51,393 nt of DNA, from contig CAZBYL010000009.1 of the NCBI GenBank assembly GCA_964496275.1, positions 1 to 51,393 of the forward strand, read 5' to 3'. The translations under genes were made by a program, and so were the position numbers. Shown piece after piece: positions 18,110 through 26,373 of this stretch (position 1 is its first letter; each line of letters begins with the position of its first letter). The notes below the pieces were generated by a model, which made no database searches, was not told the DNA's origin, and saw nothing but the letters and a program-made list of their open reading frames with translations. This DNA comes from CAZBYL01 sp964496275 (lineage in GTDB: Bacteria > Synergistota > Synergistia > Synergistales > Synergistaceae).

Positions 18110-18133
18110 TGATATCTGATATAACAGATATCA
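18110..18133. promoter_or_regulatory. Palindromic operator candidate upstream of the GntR gene
   Basis: TGATATCTG (18110-18118) and CAGATATCA (18125-18133) are perfect 9-bp inverted arms around a 6-base AT spacer, about 50 bases upstream of the GntR start codon. Size and symmetry fit a GntR/FCD dimer operator used for autoregulation. Confidence 0.5.
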
Positions 18134-18414
18134 CATGCTTAACTTTCAAAAGATTCTATCATATACATCATATAATTACAACATGATATATTTTATATAT
18201 TTTTATAAAAATGAATATATTTTATACTGCCTCTTGCATACCAATTTTCCGCACTGCGCAACAACAACACCACGCCCCGCCAATAAAACTGACGGGGCGG
18301 AGCGGTCGGTTTGTAAACATGGGCAGATAAAGCATGGAAATACCGGTGGGAAAGGAAAAGCCGCGCTGCGGCATAAGCGTCTTCCGCTTTTTCAAACAGC
18401 TCAAACCTCCTGCA
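18134..18414. other. Gene-free stretch with a GC-rich hairpin
   Basis: The left part is AT-rich. CGCCCCG (18273-18279) and CGGGGCG (18293-18299) form a 7-bp stem with a 13-base loop, which may terminate the M20 hydrolase transcript. No credible ORF is seen. Confidence 0.35.
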
Positions 18415-19720
18415 CTACAGCTTAAAATCTTCTTCTTTCAGTTCGCTTAAGTGCATGTAAATTGATACATATCCGGACAGAGCTTTTTCCATATAATCTA
18501 TCCGCACCTTATCTACCGGCCTGTGGCAATAGTACTCCTGCATCGGGGAGTAGCCTATGGAAGGTATTCTGTGGTGAACGGCTGTTACAGGCAAATCGGT
18601 GCCGAAATCCCAGTAGCCGTACTTGGGTTCTTGACCGACGGCTTCAAGCGCTTTGCCGCAAGCTTTTACCACGGCATGCTCCCTGTCGAGCTTCCACCCC
18701 TCCTTTTTATTCTCCATAAGGGCGGATTTTCCCGTGTAGGACGTTCTCATTGTGGCGCCTATCTTCACTTCGGCTCTAAAGTTTTTATCTTGGGCGGAAA
18801 TTTCATCTATAATCCTCTGTATCTGATCTATGCAGCTCTCTCTCTACGCTCTCGGAAGGCGTAAATCTCCTGTCGTAAGTAATGCCGCATCTGTCGGGGA
18901 CAATGCACATGGAGCCCGGCGAGCAGGAAATTATTGTAAGGGCTATACTGGATTTTCCGAGATCCGGGTCTGTGTGCTTCTCCGCTTCGACCACCTCTTC
19001 TACTCTGTCGATAAACTTTGTGGCGGAATTGACCGCGTTTACACCGAGCCAAGGCGCGCTTCCATGCGAAGTCACGCCGGACACCGTCACCTGTATCTCC
19101 ACGCGCCCTCTGTGTCCGAGATAGAGCTTTAGGCTAGTGGCTTCGCATGACACACATACATCTGCGGAAAGATTTTTCGCGGGGAATGTTTCATTGCATA
19201 ACTTGAGCATCCCAAGCATCTCGGCCGGCTCTTCAAGAACGGTCATAGTCAGTATAAGCCGACCCTTAATAACATATCCGGCCTTCCGCAGGGCAACAAG
19301 CGCTGCTCCGGCATAGACCATTGCCGCCCCGCCGCCCTTCACATCGGCCGCTGCTCTGCCGTGGATAACCTCCGCGTCCTCTTCCTCCGTCATATCCATG
19401 TTAAAAACCTTGCTCACGTCGATAACTCCGCCGTAAGGGTCATACCCTCCCCACTCGGAATAATCGCCGGTGTCCACATGGTCCAAATGCCCGTTGAACA
19501 TAACGGAAGGCCCAGGTATCTGCCCGCAGATGATGCCCACGACATTCCCCCACTCATCACGAAAAACCTCGTCATAGCCAAGACGCTCCATCTCCGAAAT
19601 GTAAAGGTCGGCAACGCCCTTCTCATCCCCCGACAGAGCCGGAACCCTGATAAGCCGCTGACAAAAATCAACCATCCGAGGCTTTAATTCCGAAATAATT
19701 TTTTCCGATTCACAAAGCAT
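18415..19720 (-). pseudogene. M20 family metallohydrolase (YgeY/ArgE/DapE-like), frameshifted
   Basis: Two adjacent frames together give one full M20 peptidase. The first frame (19720 to about 18830) has metal motifs GHLDHVDTGD and GRAAADVKGG, the dimerisation-domain SGVTSHGSAPW and VPDRCGITYDRR. The second frame continues with KIGATMRTSYTGKSAL and FGTDLPVTAVHHRIPS to 18415. The break falls at a (CT)5 tract (18836-18845); one extra dinucleotide would join the frames (V-E-R-E-S-C-I-D-Q). The layout most resembles YgeY-like hydrolases of amidated or carbamoylated amino acids. The ATG at 19720 has GGAGGGG upstream. It is either a recent pseudogene, a phase-variable gene or a sequence error. Confidence 0.78.
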
Positions 19721-19884
19721 AGTATGCCCCTCCGAGTAATGTTTTTGTATGTTCGCGCAAAATAAGTTTTGGGACGTTTCCGGCGGATAAATATTTTACG
19801 GTAAAGTTTCGTTGTTTGTCGCCGGGTTACGGAAACAGCAACAGATGGCCGATAGCTTTTGACACTGTCTCAGACCACCCTTTT

Positions 19885-21126
19885 TTATGAAATATCACCC
19901 GCAAAGTATACGTCCAGCTCAACTTCCCCCGGAATGTGGTAGGAGATTGTTTTGTCGTCCGAACTTATATCAGTTATGTTAGCAATGGAGCTTTCATCAT
20001 ATATTTTACCCCAAGTCTCCCTAAGATACTTACGGAAGTATTTTATATCATAGCTTTTTTCCCACGCCTCGGGAAACTGGCGATGAAGCTCGGTGATGGA
20101 TTTGCTTCCTTGTCTGAAGGAAAAGAAGGCACCTACCGCAAAGGAATCTTTACACAGATATGGTTTTATCGCATCCAGAGAGTAAGCATGGTTGAACAGC
20201 GCATGTTCATTCGAAGAATCGAAGTCTATATAGACGTTTACGCACTCTCTTTTGAGCGGAAGAAGGCTGCTGCCCGATGCTATGAATAGTATCTTGTATT
20301 CCGAAGACATTTTATCCATGAGCCCTTTGTATATCGCAACAATTTCCGGATATTTGTCCGTAATTACGTACAGTGCTTTTTTGTTCATTTTTTCTAGGTT
20401 TGCGTGGCAAAAGCAGTAGTTGTTTACGAAGTCTTCAAGGATAATTTTCCCGTCGGTGTCGATTCTGTCTAATTTTTCCGTCATCCAGTAGTAAGCTTTC
20501 TGCATGTATGATACAAGGCTGGGATTCATAAGCCTGTAGCAGTTTCTCTCTTTGTCGGGCCAATCGTATACGCTTATTTTCCCCGGAGAGCCTATAAGTA
20601 TTCCGTTTTGAATTGACGCTTTGAATCCGCATGCGCAGCTCAAATTCCCATAAATAATCCCATCGTTTTCAATGGAACAGTTGGTAATGGACAGTGAGTT
20701 TTGACAGTGCGGACACGCGAGATAGGGAAGAAAAACGAGAGGCACTCCGTTTTTCCTGTTTGCAGCAGTTGAGTGTTTTCCCGAAGCGGATTTTATCTCC
20801 TTGCCTATATCATCTATTATCCTCTGAATTTCTTCTTTTTCGGACACAATTTTCTTTTTCTGGCTTTTTAGGATATTTGTGTAATCTTTCAGCTCGTTTG
20901 CGCTGTCAAAGTTGCTGAGGCGCTTCAAAGACAGGATTCTGTGGATATCATGGATCGAGAATCTGAAGGATTTTAGTTTTTGCAGCAGCATCATGTCTTC
21001 TATGTCTGACTCTCTAAAATCATATCTATTGTTTTTTACCACGGGAACCAGCAGCCCGCTGTTTACATAATAGCGAATTGTTTCTGGCGCCAGCTTGAAC
21101 CTCTCACAAAAGGCTCCTATCTTCAT
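19885..21126 (-). CDS. MerR family regulator with C-terminal zinc-ribbon and methyltransferase-like region
   Basis: A 413-residue protein, much longer than a usual MerR (about 130-280). Residues 1-70 form the MerR winged helix (IGAFCERF-L-PETIRYYVNSGLL), followed by a coiled coil to about 115. Next is a Cys-rich ribbon, CPHCQNSL then LSCACGF with IQNGIL, as in Trm112/UbiE-type methyltransferase N-termini. The last about 220 residues resemble a degenerate class I methyltransferase. The start is the ATG at 21126; an ATG at 21141 lies inside the 32-bp palindrome. It is divergent from the small protein/PutP/BPL_N operon and probably controls it. The ligand of the C-terminal part is unknown. Confidence 0.78.
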   Translation of the reverse strand: MKIGAFCERFKLAPETIRYYVNSGLLVPVVKNNRYDFRESDIEDMMLLQKLKSFRFSIHDIHRILSLKRLSNFDSANELKDYTNILKSQKKKIVSEKEEIQRIIDDIGKEIKSASGKHSTAANRKNGVPLVFLPYLACPHCQNSLSITNCSIENDGIIYGNLSCACGFKASIQNGILIGSPGKISVYDWPDKERNCYRLMNPSLVSYMQKAYYWMTEKLDRIDTDGKIILEDFVNNYCFCHANLEKMNKKALYVITDKYPEIVAIYKGLMDKMSSEYKILFIASGSSLLPLKRECVNVYIDFDSSNEHALFNHAYSLDAIKPYLCKDSFAVGAFFSFRQGSKSITELHRQFPEAWEKSYDIKYFRKYLRETWGKIYDESSIANITDISSDDKTISYHIPGEVELDVYFAGDIS

Positions 21127-21136
21127 TTCCAACACC

Positions 21137-21168
21137 CCCATTTTCTATAGTATACTATAGAAAATGGG
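21137..21168. promoter_or_regulatory. 32-bp perfect palindrome, MerR operator candidate
   Basis: The 16-base half CCCATTTTCTATAGTA (21137-21152) is followed directly by its exact reverse complement (21153-21168). It overlaps the ribosome-binding region of the MerR gene and lies in the divergent intergenic region, so it could give autoregulation and control of the 21316-24002 operon. Confidence 0.65.
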
Positions 21169-21315
21169 AAAAGGGTGACTATTCTAGTCTAACACTACGT
21201 TGTTGTTCACAAAATAATAAACTTCTGATGTTTTATCCACTTGTTGTGGAGTAGGCTAAGGGGATATCCTCATTCAAGATTCTCTGCACCACAGAAAAAA
21301 CGTTGGAGGGAGCTG

Positions 21316-21414
21316 GTGAATATGGTACCGATGTGGAAGTGGTTTATCTTTTTTGCACCAATATGGAGCAGTATTTATATTTCTTATATGTTTTACAAAA
21401 AGGCCAAATTTTAG
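21316..21414 (+). CDS. Small membrane protein upstream of the PutP-like symporter
   Basis: A short ORF with a GGAGGG Shine-Dalgarno (21305-21310). It starts at GTG 21316 or ATG 21322, giving 32 or 30 residues: M-V-P-M-W-K-W, a hydrophobic helix FIFFAPIWSSIYISYMF, then a basic tail Y-K-K-A-K-F. One membrane segment with a positive-inside tail is clear. It ends 18 bases before the symporter start and follows the divergent promoter region, so it should be translated from the same mRNA. Small one-helix partners are known for other sodium symporters (for example MetS of the NSS family); such a role here is an inference. Confidence 0.6.
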   Translation: MNMVPMWKWFIFFAPIWSSIYISYMFYKKAKF

Positions 21415-21432
21415 GATAGGGGAGGAATTGTA

Positions 21433-22902
21433 TTGTTTATAAGCGCTCTGACTTTTATTCTTTATATTGTTATTCTTGTAGCGATCGGTGTTATAACATA
21501 CATCCGCGCTAAATCATATTCGGACTATAACTTGGCTGGACGTTCAAATAATAAGTGGGTAGCCGCTATTTCGGCGGAATCATCTGATATGAGCGGCTGG
21601 CTCCTTATGGGGCTTCCCGGTGCAGCGTATGCTGCCGGTTTCGCTTCTATTTGGATAATGATAGGTCTGATATTCGGAACTATGTTCAACTGGATTTTTG
21701 TCGCAAACAGACTCCGTGTGGCAACAGAGGTCTATGACGTGTTTTCGATAACAGAGTATTTCGAAAAACGTGTAAACGATAAGAGCGGAACTGTTGCGCT
21801 TGTTTCCGGCATCGCCGTAATTGTATTTATGATAATCAACGCTTCCGCAGAGATAATCGGAAGCGGAAAGCTTCTAAATGCGACATTTGGATTGGATTAC
21901 AATGTGGGAATCGTAGTCGGACTCATTGTCGTCGTAGTATATACATTCCTGGGCGGTTACATGGCAGTGAGCTGGAGCAATCTGTTTCAGGGCAGCATAA
22001 TGTTTTTTGCCTTGCTGTTTGTTCCGTTGGCGGTTATGTACGAGGTAGGCGATATTCCATCTGTAATATCATCGCTTGCTGTGCAAAATCCCAATTTCTT
22101 TAATTTCTTCAGCGGAGAGACGAGTTTTCTTCCTGCCTTTTCAATTGCCGTAGGTGGTTTGAGCGTCGGCATATGCTACTTCGGTATGGTTCACGTGCTC
22201 ACTTGCTTCATGTCTATTAAGCACAGCAGCGAGATAAAGGACTCAACCTTTATCGCAACAACATGGGTAAGTATCTCAACCTTCGGAGCCATCCTCGTAG
22301 GATTGCTGGGCGCTTATCTTTTTCCGGACATTAAGGATGCGGAGCAAGTGTTCTTTGCAATGGGCAGAGGCTACTTCCCTCCTTACATGCTGGGACTCTT
22401 TGCCGCCGCTGTTATGGCTGCAATCCTATCCTCAGTAAGCGCTTATGTTATTGTGGCCGCGGCTGCATTCGGCGCAAATATAGCAAAAAGATACATCGGA
22501 GAGAGAAATCAGGCAAAACTTGTGAATCTTCAGCGAATTGCGGTTGTTGTCATCTCCCTTTTGGCATTTTTGATGTCGCTTAAGTCTGACCTTGTTTTTG
22601 CCGTAGCTCTCCTTGCCGCAGCCGGACTTGGGGCATCTTTCGGTCCGCTGGTTCTGTTCTGCCTGTACAGCAAGAATGTCAATAAAACGGGGGCAGTCGC
22701 AAGCATCATCGTAGGCCTTGTTACAGTAATAATCTGGTACTACAGCGGAATGTCCGCTTATATTTTCGAACTGGTACCCGGATTTATCGCAAGCTCTGCC
22801 GCACTCATAATCGGCACAAAGCTCAGCGGAGGCGCAGATGCCGAGACAGTGGCAATATACCAGCAGTATGTCAATAAGATAAATCAAAACAAGAAGAGGT
22901 AA
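21433..22902 (+). CDS. Sodium/proline-type symporter (SSS family, PutP-like)
   Basis: A 489-residue membrane protein with about 13 hydrophobic segments and the PutP hallmarks AISAESSDMSGWLLMGLPGAA and the late LSSVSAYVIVAAAAFGANI. The start is TTG at 21433, placed 7-8 bases after GGAGG. It is the main gene of the operon controlled by the divergent MerR regulator and is followed after 5 bases by the BPL_N-like gene. Proline or a related cyclic or methylated amino acid is a likely cargo, but SSS specificity cannot be read reliably from sequence. Confidence 0.88.
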   Translation: MFISALTFILYIVILVAIGVITYIRAKSYSDYNLAGRSNNKWVAAISAESSDMSGWLLMGLPGAAYAAGFASIWIMIGLIFGTMFNWIFVANRLRVATEVYDVFSITEYFEKRVNDKSGTVALVSGIAVIVFMIINASAEIIGSGKLLNATFGLDYNVGIVVGLIVVVVYTFLGGYMAVSWSNLFQGSIMFFALLFVPLAVMYEVGDIPSVISSLAVQNPNFFNFFSGETSFLPAFSIAVGGLSVGICYFGMVHVLTCFMSIKHSSEIKDSTFIATTWVSISTFGAILVGLLGAYLFPDIKDAEQVFFAMGRGYFPPYMLGLFAAAVMAAILSSVSAYVIVAAAAFGANIAKRYIGERNQAKLVNLQRIAVVVISLLAFLMSLKSDLVFAVALLAAAGLGASFGPLVLFCLYSKNVNKTGAVASIIVGLVTVIIWYYSGMSAYIFELVPGFIASSAALIIGTKLSGGADAETVAIYQQYVNKINQNKKR

Positions 22903-22907
22903 CGGCA

Positions 22908-24002
22908 ATGAGCAGATTATTTATCCCGACAGACCGCATCGGTCTTGAGTCAATTCAAAAGAGTATAGGCAACACCTTCTCTGTCATCAACAAACTAGTT
23001 TCCGATAATATCTCTGTCTCATGGCATTTGAACGGTGTAGTTTTCGACGAAACGCCCGCTTGGCCGGAGGGGCATTACTATCAGTCGGGGTTCTCCGTCG
23101 AAGAGAACTCAACGGTTCGTACCATTCTGGATGACGGCGGAATATTTTATGAACCTGTCACGAATGTACCGCAAAAATCAGATCTCGGCCTCCGTCCGAT
23201 GTCCATTGCGGTCTACAACGGGCGCGGTGCCGGAGAAGATTTTTCGGCGCCTCTATTAGATGTACTGAAAAACGGCGGGTTCCGCTATGAATTTATTGAT
23301 GATAAGGACATAAGGTCGGGAAAACTGGGCTGCTTCGATACTCTGCTTGTGCCAGGTAGCCCGGACGCAGGCGAGTGTTACTACGCAGGTCTCGGAAACT
23401 TGGGGTTTGCCAACATACGCAAGTTTCTTGCGGAAAAGGGACAGTACCTCGGAATATGCGGAGGGGCATACTTACCGCTCACATCTTATGACGCGAGAAA
23501 CCGCTATTGGCTGGATATAGTTGAAGCCACAGATACAGAAGGCCTTGACTACTGGAGAACGGGAAGCGCATTTGTATCCTGCCGGATAGACGACAACACT
23601 CACCCCATATTCTCGTCAATTGCGCTGGGTGCTTCCAGCACTATGAACCTTGTATACTGGGAAGGCCCCTCCATCACAATAAAGGGAGGCGGAGTCAGAG
23701 CTCTTGCGCACTTTGAAACCCTTGTAGCGACAGGACGCGACCCGCTTAAGCCAAACTGGGACTTTCACGACAACACAATGGCGAAAGAAGCTGTGTGTTC
23801 CTGGTATAATCCGCTCTCTCAAAACATCTTCGACCGCTTGGTGGCGAATAAATGCGCCTTTGCGGAAGCAAAGCACCACGGAAACAAAATACTTCTCTAT
23901 TCGCCGCACCCTGAAATGGGGAACATCGGGTATGGACCGAGAAAAGACAGTCTGAATTTCCTCTTGATATACAACGGACTCACGTATCTGTCATGTAAAT
24001 AA
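22908..24002 (+). CDS. BPL_N domain (class I glutamine amidotransferase-like) protein
   Basis: A 364-residue protein. The region from about 105 on shows the type 1 amidotransferase-like fold: MSIAVYNGRGAG, LLVPGSPDAG, the nucleophile elbow GICGGAYL and the late SPHPEMG. This combination matches the biotin-protein-ligase N-terminal-like (BPL_N) family, in which the Cys is kept but the catalytic His/Glu arrangement differs from true amidotransferases. The N-terminal about 100 residues are not recognised. It is the second large gene of the PutP operon, 5 bases downstream. Reaction unknown; hydrolysis or isomerisation of the imported compound is a guess. Confidence 0.72.
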   Translation: MSRLFIPTDRIGLESIQKSIGNTFSVINKLVSDNISVSWHLNGVVFDETPAWPEGHYYQSGFSVEENSTVRTILDDGGIFYEPVTNVPQKSDLGLRPMSIAVYNGRGAGEDFSAPLLDVLKNGGFRYEFIDDKDIRSGKLGCFDTLLVPGSPDAGECYYAGLGNLGFANIRKFLAEKGQYLGICGGAYLPLTSYDARNRYWLDIVEATDTEGLDYWRTGSAFVSCRIDDNTHPIFSSIALGASSTMNLVYWEGPSITIKGGGVRALAHFETLVATGRDPLKPNWDFHDNTMAKEAVCSWYNPLSQNIFDRLVANKCAFAEAKHHGNKILLYSPHPEMGNIGYGPRKDSLNFLLIYNGLTYLSCK

Positions 24003-24071
24003 GGGGCGCACATACGGTTTGTTCAGGCAAGCCTGATGCCTCTATCGGCCGCCTGTCACATTCAATCAACC

Positions 24072-24116
24072 AGCGGAGCCTGTTTCACGATTCCTACGTG
24101 TGAAACAGGCTCCGCT
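24072..24116 (+). terminator. Strong hairpin ending the PutP-BPL_N operon
   Basis: The arms 24072-24088 and 24100-24116 are perfect 17-base complements (AGCGGAGCCTGTTTCAC) with an 11-base loop, 70 bases after the stop codon. There is no T-run, so it may stabilise the mRNA end or need Rho. Confidence 0.65.
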
Positions 24117-24456
24117 TGCAATCAACACAAATTATACCGACTTTTGCAGTTCTTACCGCGATAAAAGCGGATAAACCCTTGATATAAGAAGATGCGCAGG
24201 CTCTTCCTTTTGCACATTTTGTGTAGTTCAAAAGTTATTATGCCGTCTATCAAAAATTATAAAAACATTTTCGAATATCGGGCTTTACTATTTCCACTCA
24301 CAATTCGAAGTGCTGCCGTACGCCGGAGTTTTTCACCCTGAGAAAAATATCCTCCGCTTTGGACAGCATTCACCTCACAAATCAGCATTTTGCTTCTGAC
24401 TTTCCTTTGAGGTTCGTGTGAGAATGTTACAATAGACTTTATTTGGGGGTGTTTAT
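24117..24456. other. Gene-free stretch before the flavodoxin-family gene
   Basis: No convincing ORF is seen. Near the right end a TACAAT -10-like box (about 24428-24433) precedes the GGGGGTG ribosome site of the next gene; the -35 is weak. The rest looks like decayed or plain spacer sequence. Confidence 0.3.
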
Positions 24457-25074
24457 ATGGCTAAGGTTTTGCTTATCAATGGGAGTCCTCATAAGGAGGG
24501 GTGCGTTTATACGGCTCTTTCGGAGGTTGCGGGGGTTTTGGAAAAACGCGGGATAGAGAGCTCTATATTTCATATCGGGACCGCGCCCGTCAGAGGGTGT
24601 GTTGCCTGCGGAAGGTGTTCGGAGCTTGGCAGGTGCGTTTTTGATGATGATGTTTGCAACAGGATGCTTGAGGAGATGAAGAAGGCGGACGGCATAGTTA
24701 TAGGCACACCCGTGTATTACGCGGGGCCGAACGGCACTCTCTGCGCTCTGCTCGACAGAGCTTTTTTTGCGGCACGCGGAAAGATGAGCCACAAGGTCGG
24801 AGCTGCGGTGGTGAGCTGCCGCAGAGGCGGCGCGAGCGCGTCGTTTGACCGTATAAACAAGTATTTTACGATAAATTCCATGCCTGTTGTGTCGTCCCAG
24901 TATTGGAATTCCGTACACGGAATGACTCCGAACGATGTGAGGCAGGATTTTGAAGGGCTCCAGACCATGAGAACTCTCGCCGAAAATATGGCATGGATGC
25001 TGCTCTGCGCCGAGAAAGCAGAGCTCCCGTATCCGGAAAGAGAAACACCCGTCAGGACAAATTTTGTAAGATAG
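24457..25074 (+). CDS. Flavodoxin-fold NAD(P)H-dependent oxidoreductase
   Basis: A 205-residue flavoprotein. The N-terminal VLLINGSPHKEG is the FMN phosphate loop of the NADPH-dependent FMN reductase/iron-sulfur flavoprotein family. C-V-A-C-G-R-C at about 48-54 is the Cys cluster seen in iron-sulfur flavoprotein relatives, and IGTPVYYAGPNG is the second flavin loop. A GGGGGTG Shine-Dalgarno precedes the ATG. It stands alone between two hairpin regions. A general reductase or electron carrier is the safest call. Confidence 0.85.
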   Translation: MAKVLLINGSPHKEGCVYTALSEVAGVLEKRGIESSIFHIGTAPVRGCVACGRCSELGRCVFDDDVCNRMLEEMKKADGIVIGTPVYYAGPNGTLCALLDRAFFAARGKMSHKVGAAVVSCRRGGASASFDRINKYFTINSMPVVSSQYWNSVHGMTPNDVRQDFEGLQTMRTLAENMAWMLLCAEKAELPYPERETPVRTNFVR

Positions 25075-25086
25075 CAGCACAGCAAA

Positions 25087-25165
25087 CAAGCGCCGAATAT
25101 GTCGGATTCGCCGAAAATGGCGGCTGCATGGCATTCGGCGCTTGTCCGGTTTTGCTGAAAAATCC
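25087..25165 (+). terminator. Compound hairpin after the flavodoxin-family gene
   Basis: CAAGCGCCGAAT (25087-25098) pairs with ATTCGGCGCTTG (25133-25144), enclosing a smaller CGCC/GGCG hairpin. A second inverted repeat (CCGGTTTT/AAAA-CCGG) follows at once. This suits termination of the upstream gene. Confidence 0.5.
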
Positions 25166-25396
25166 GGATCTCAATTGTAAAAGTAAATGCGACCTCACAT
25201 GTGTTCATTTGAATCTTAGCGCATGGAAGATAACTATAAATATATAAAACAACCAACCTTGAAAGGCGCCAATAATCTTTTCCGAATCTCATTATTCGTT
25301 ACAAAGTTTCAGGCGTTAATTTTATGACACGAAAACATTGCCATACCGTAAACAAACCTTTTTTCTAACACAGAGATTGGTATGGGCTTTAGTTTT
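25166..25396. other. Gene-free stretch left of the phage remnants
   Basis: AT-rich sequence without a credible ORF or strong hairpin. It marks the passage from host genes to the decayed phage-like block. Confidence 0.3.
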
Positions 25397-25750
25397 TCAA
25401 TTAACAGCCTCAAGGTGAATATTATTCAGCTCTTTGACATTGTCGGAATTGTCTGATAATCTTTCATCAATGATTCCGTTCAGGCCGGAGGGGGAGTCGT
25501 CCCGCGGTGAAAATTGGTCAACGTCAGTAGACCGGCCATAGCTGAACGGAACATTGTTTTTAAAATTTGACGGATTTCCCTTGTCATAAGCGGTAACAAG
25601 CCACCTTTTATATTGTCCATCCCACTGTTGCTTTACCGTCACGACTTCATTTCCAAGTCTATAAACATCTGTATTCGGTAGGCGAATCAGAATCTTCTTT
25701 CCATCAACAAAAAAGCCGCCCCCAAAATGGAGACGGGCAATAAACCACAT
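25397..25750 (-). pseudogene. Phage-type polyvalent/nuclease-domain fragment, copy A
   Basis: A 117-residue ORF with V-D-G-K-K-I-L-I-R-L-P and K-R-W-L-V-T-A-Y-D-K, a strand-W-x-x-T-A-Y pattern typical of the end of phage-borne PBECR/MuF-type nuclease domains. The C-terminus D-E-R-L-S-D-N-S-D-N-V-K-E-L-N is shared nearly word for word with the ORF at 25757-25990. No larger phage gene surrounds it, so it looks like a remnant. The family call is tentative. Confidence 0.4.
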
Positions 25751-25756
25751 CTTATT

Positions 25757-25990
25757 TCACCTATCGTCATACGTCATAATGCCCTCAAGACGGACAAAGA
25801 CTTGAATACTGTTCAGCTCTTTGACATTGTCGGAATTGTCTGATAATCTTTCATGATAATTATCGTTCGGGCCTCGGAGGGAGCCATCTTGTGGTGAAAT
25901 CAGGTCCATGTCGATACTCCGACCTGAGTCGGACGATAATTTTTTGTTAATTAAATTAGACGGAACATCTGTATGATAGGCTGCAATCAC
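25757..25990 (-). pseudogene. Phage-type nuclease-domain fragment, copy B
   Basis: A 77-residue ORF. The frame stays open slightly upstream and reads K-N-W-V-I-A-A-Y-H, matching R-W-L-V-T-A-Y of copy A. It shares the E-R-L-S-D-N-S-D-N-V-K-E-L-N tail, and about 43 bases of nearly identical DNA recur near 25425 and 25814. The domain before the W motif is missing, so this is a truncated tandem duplicate. Confidence 0.4.
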
Positions 25991-25998
25991 CCAATTTT

Positions 25999-26178
25999 TT
26001 AATTATCTCTATCCGGATTGTAAGCAGACTGGAAATTCTTGACATACGAACGGTCAGGTGCTATGTTCCCGGCATAAGGCTCGCCAGACTCGTTTTGAAC
26101 GTCTGCCTTAGGGTGAGCATTATTCACATTGGGGACCTGGTCAGGGTCTTTTCTTGCTTCGATTCGTGAGCGAATCAT
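25999..26178 (-). pseudogene. Short phage-like ORF fragment next to the attachment site
   Basis: A 59-codon frame from ATG 26178 to TAA at 25999, reading M-I-R-S-R-I-E-A-R-K-D-P and ending V-K-N-F-Q-S-A-Y-N-P-D-R-D-N. It abuts copy B in a different frame. The composition looks like coding sequence (Asn/Asp/Pro-rich linker), but no family is recognised. It lies outside the present prophage boundary. Confidence 0.35.
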
Positions 26179-26206
26179 GTGTACGGTGTGTTACAAACAT
26201 CAAAGC

Positions 26207-26236
26207 AAAAAAAAAGCCCCCTTGAAAAGGGGGGCT
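26207..26236 (-). terminator. Rho-independent terminator of the tRNA locus
   Basis: AGCCCCC (26215-26221) and GGGGGCT (26230-26236) form a stem that, on the minus strand, is followed by a run of nine T residues. It lies 11 bases after the tRNA 3' end, as expected for the original tRNA terminator. Confidence 0.8.
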
Positions 26237-26247
26237 GATATTCTTAG

Positions 26248-26281
26248 TGGAGCCGCCTTCCGGACTCGAACCGGAGACCCC
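26248..26281 (-). other. tRNA 3' fragment = prophage attachment site (host-side copy)
   Basis: On the minus strand this reads as a T-stem TCCGG, T-loop TTCGAGT, CCGGA, then a 7-base acceptor strand AGGCGGC, discriminator T and CCA. No anticodon or D-arm lies upstream (to the right), where phage DNA begins. This is the classic mark of a tRNA-integrating phage, leaving the 3' end here and an intact tRNA at the far end outside the window. The isoacceptor may be tRNA-Thr from the acceptor and variable-side bases, but that is uncertain. Confidence 0.75.
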
Positions 26282-26373
26282 ATCCTTACCATCGTTTACA
26301 TCCCCCCTACTATATAACTAATAGTTTACATTTACAATAATTTTTCTGTTGCTACAACCGTATTGTTACAAAT

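Noticed and set aside
26129..26317. Plus-strand 62-codon ORF across the tRNA fragment
   Set aside because: It is a translation of the terminator and tRNA remnant on the wrong strand, a common annotation artefact.
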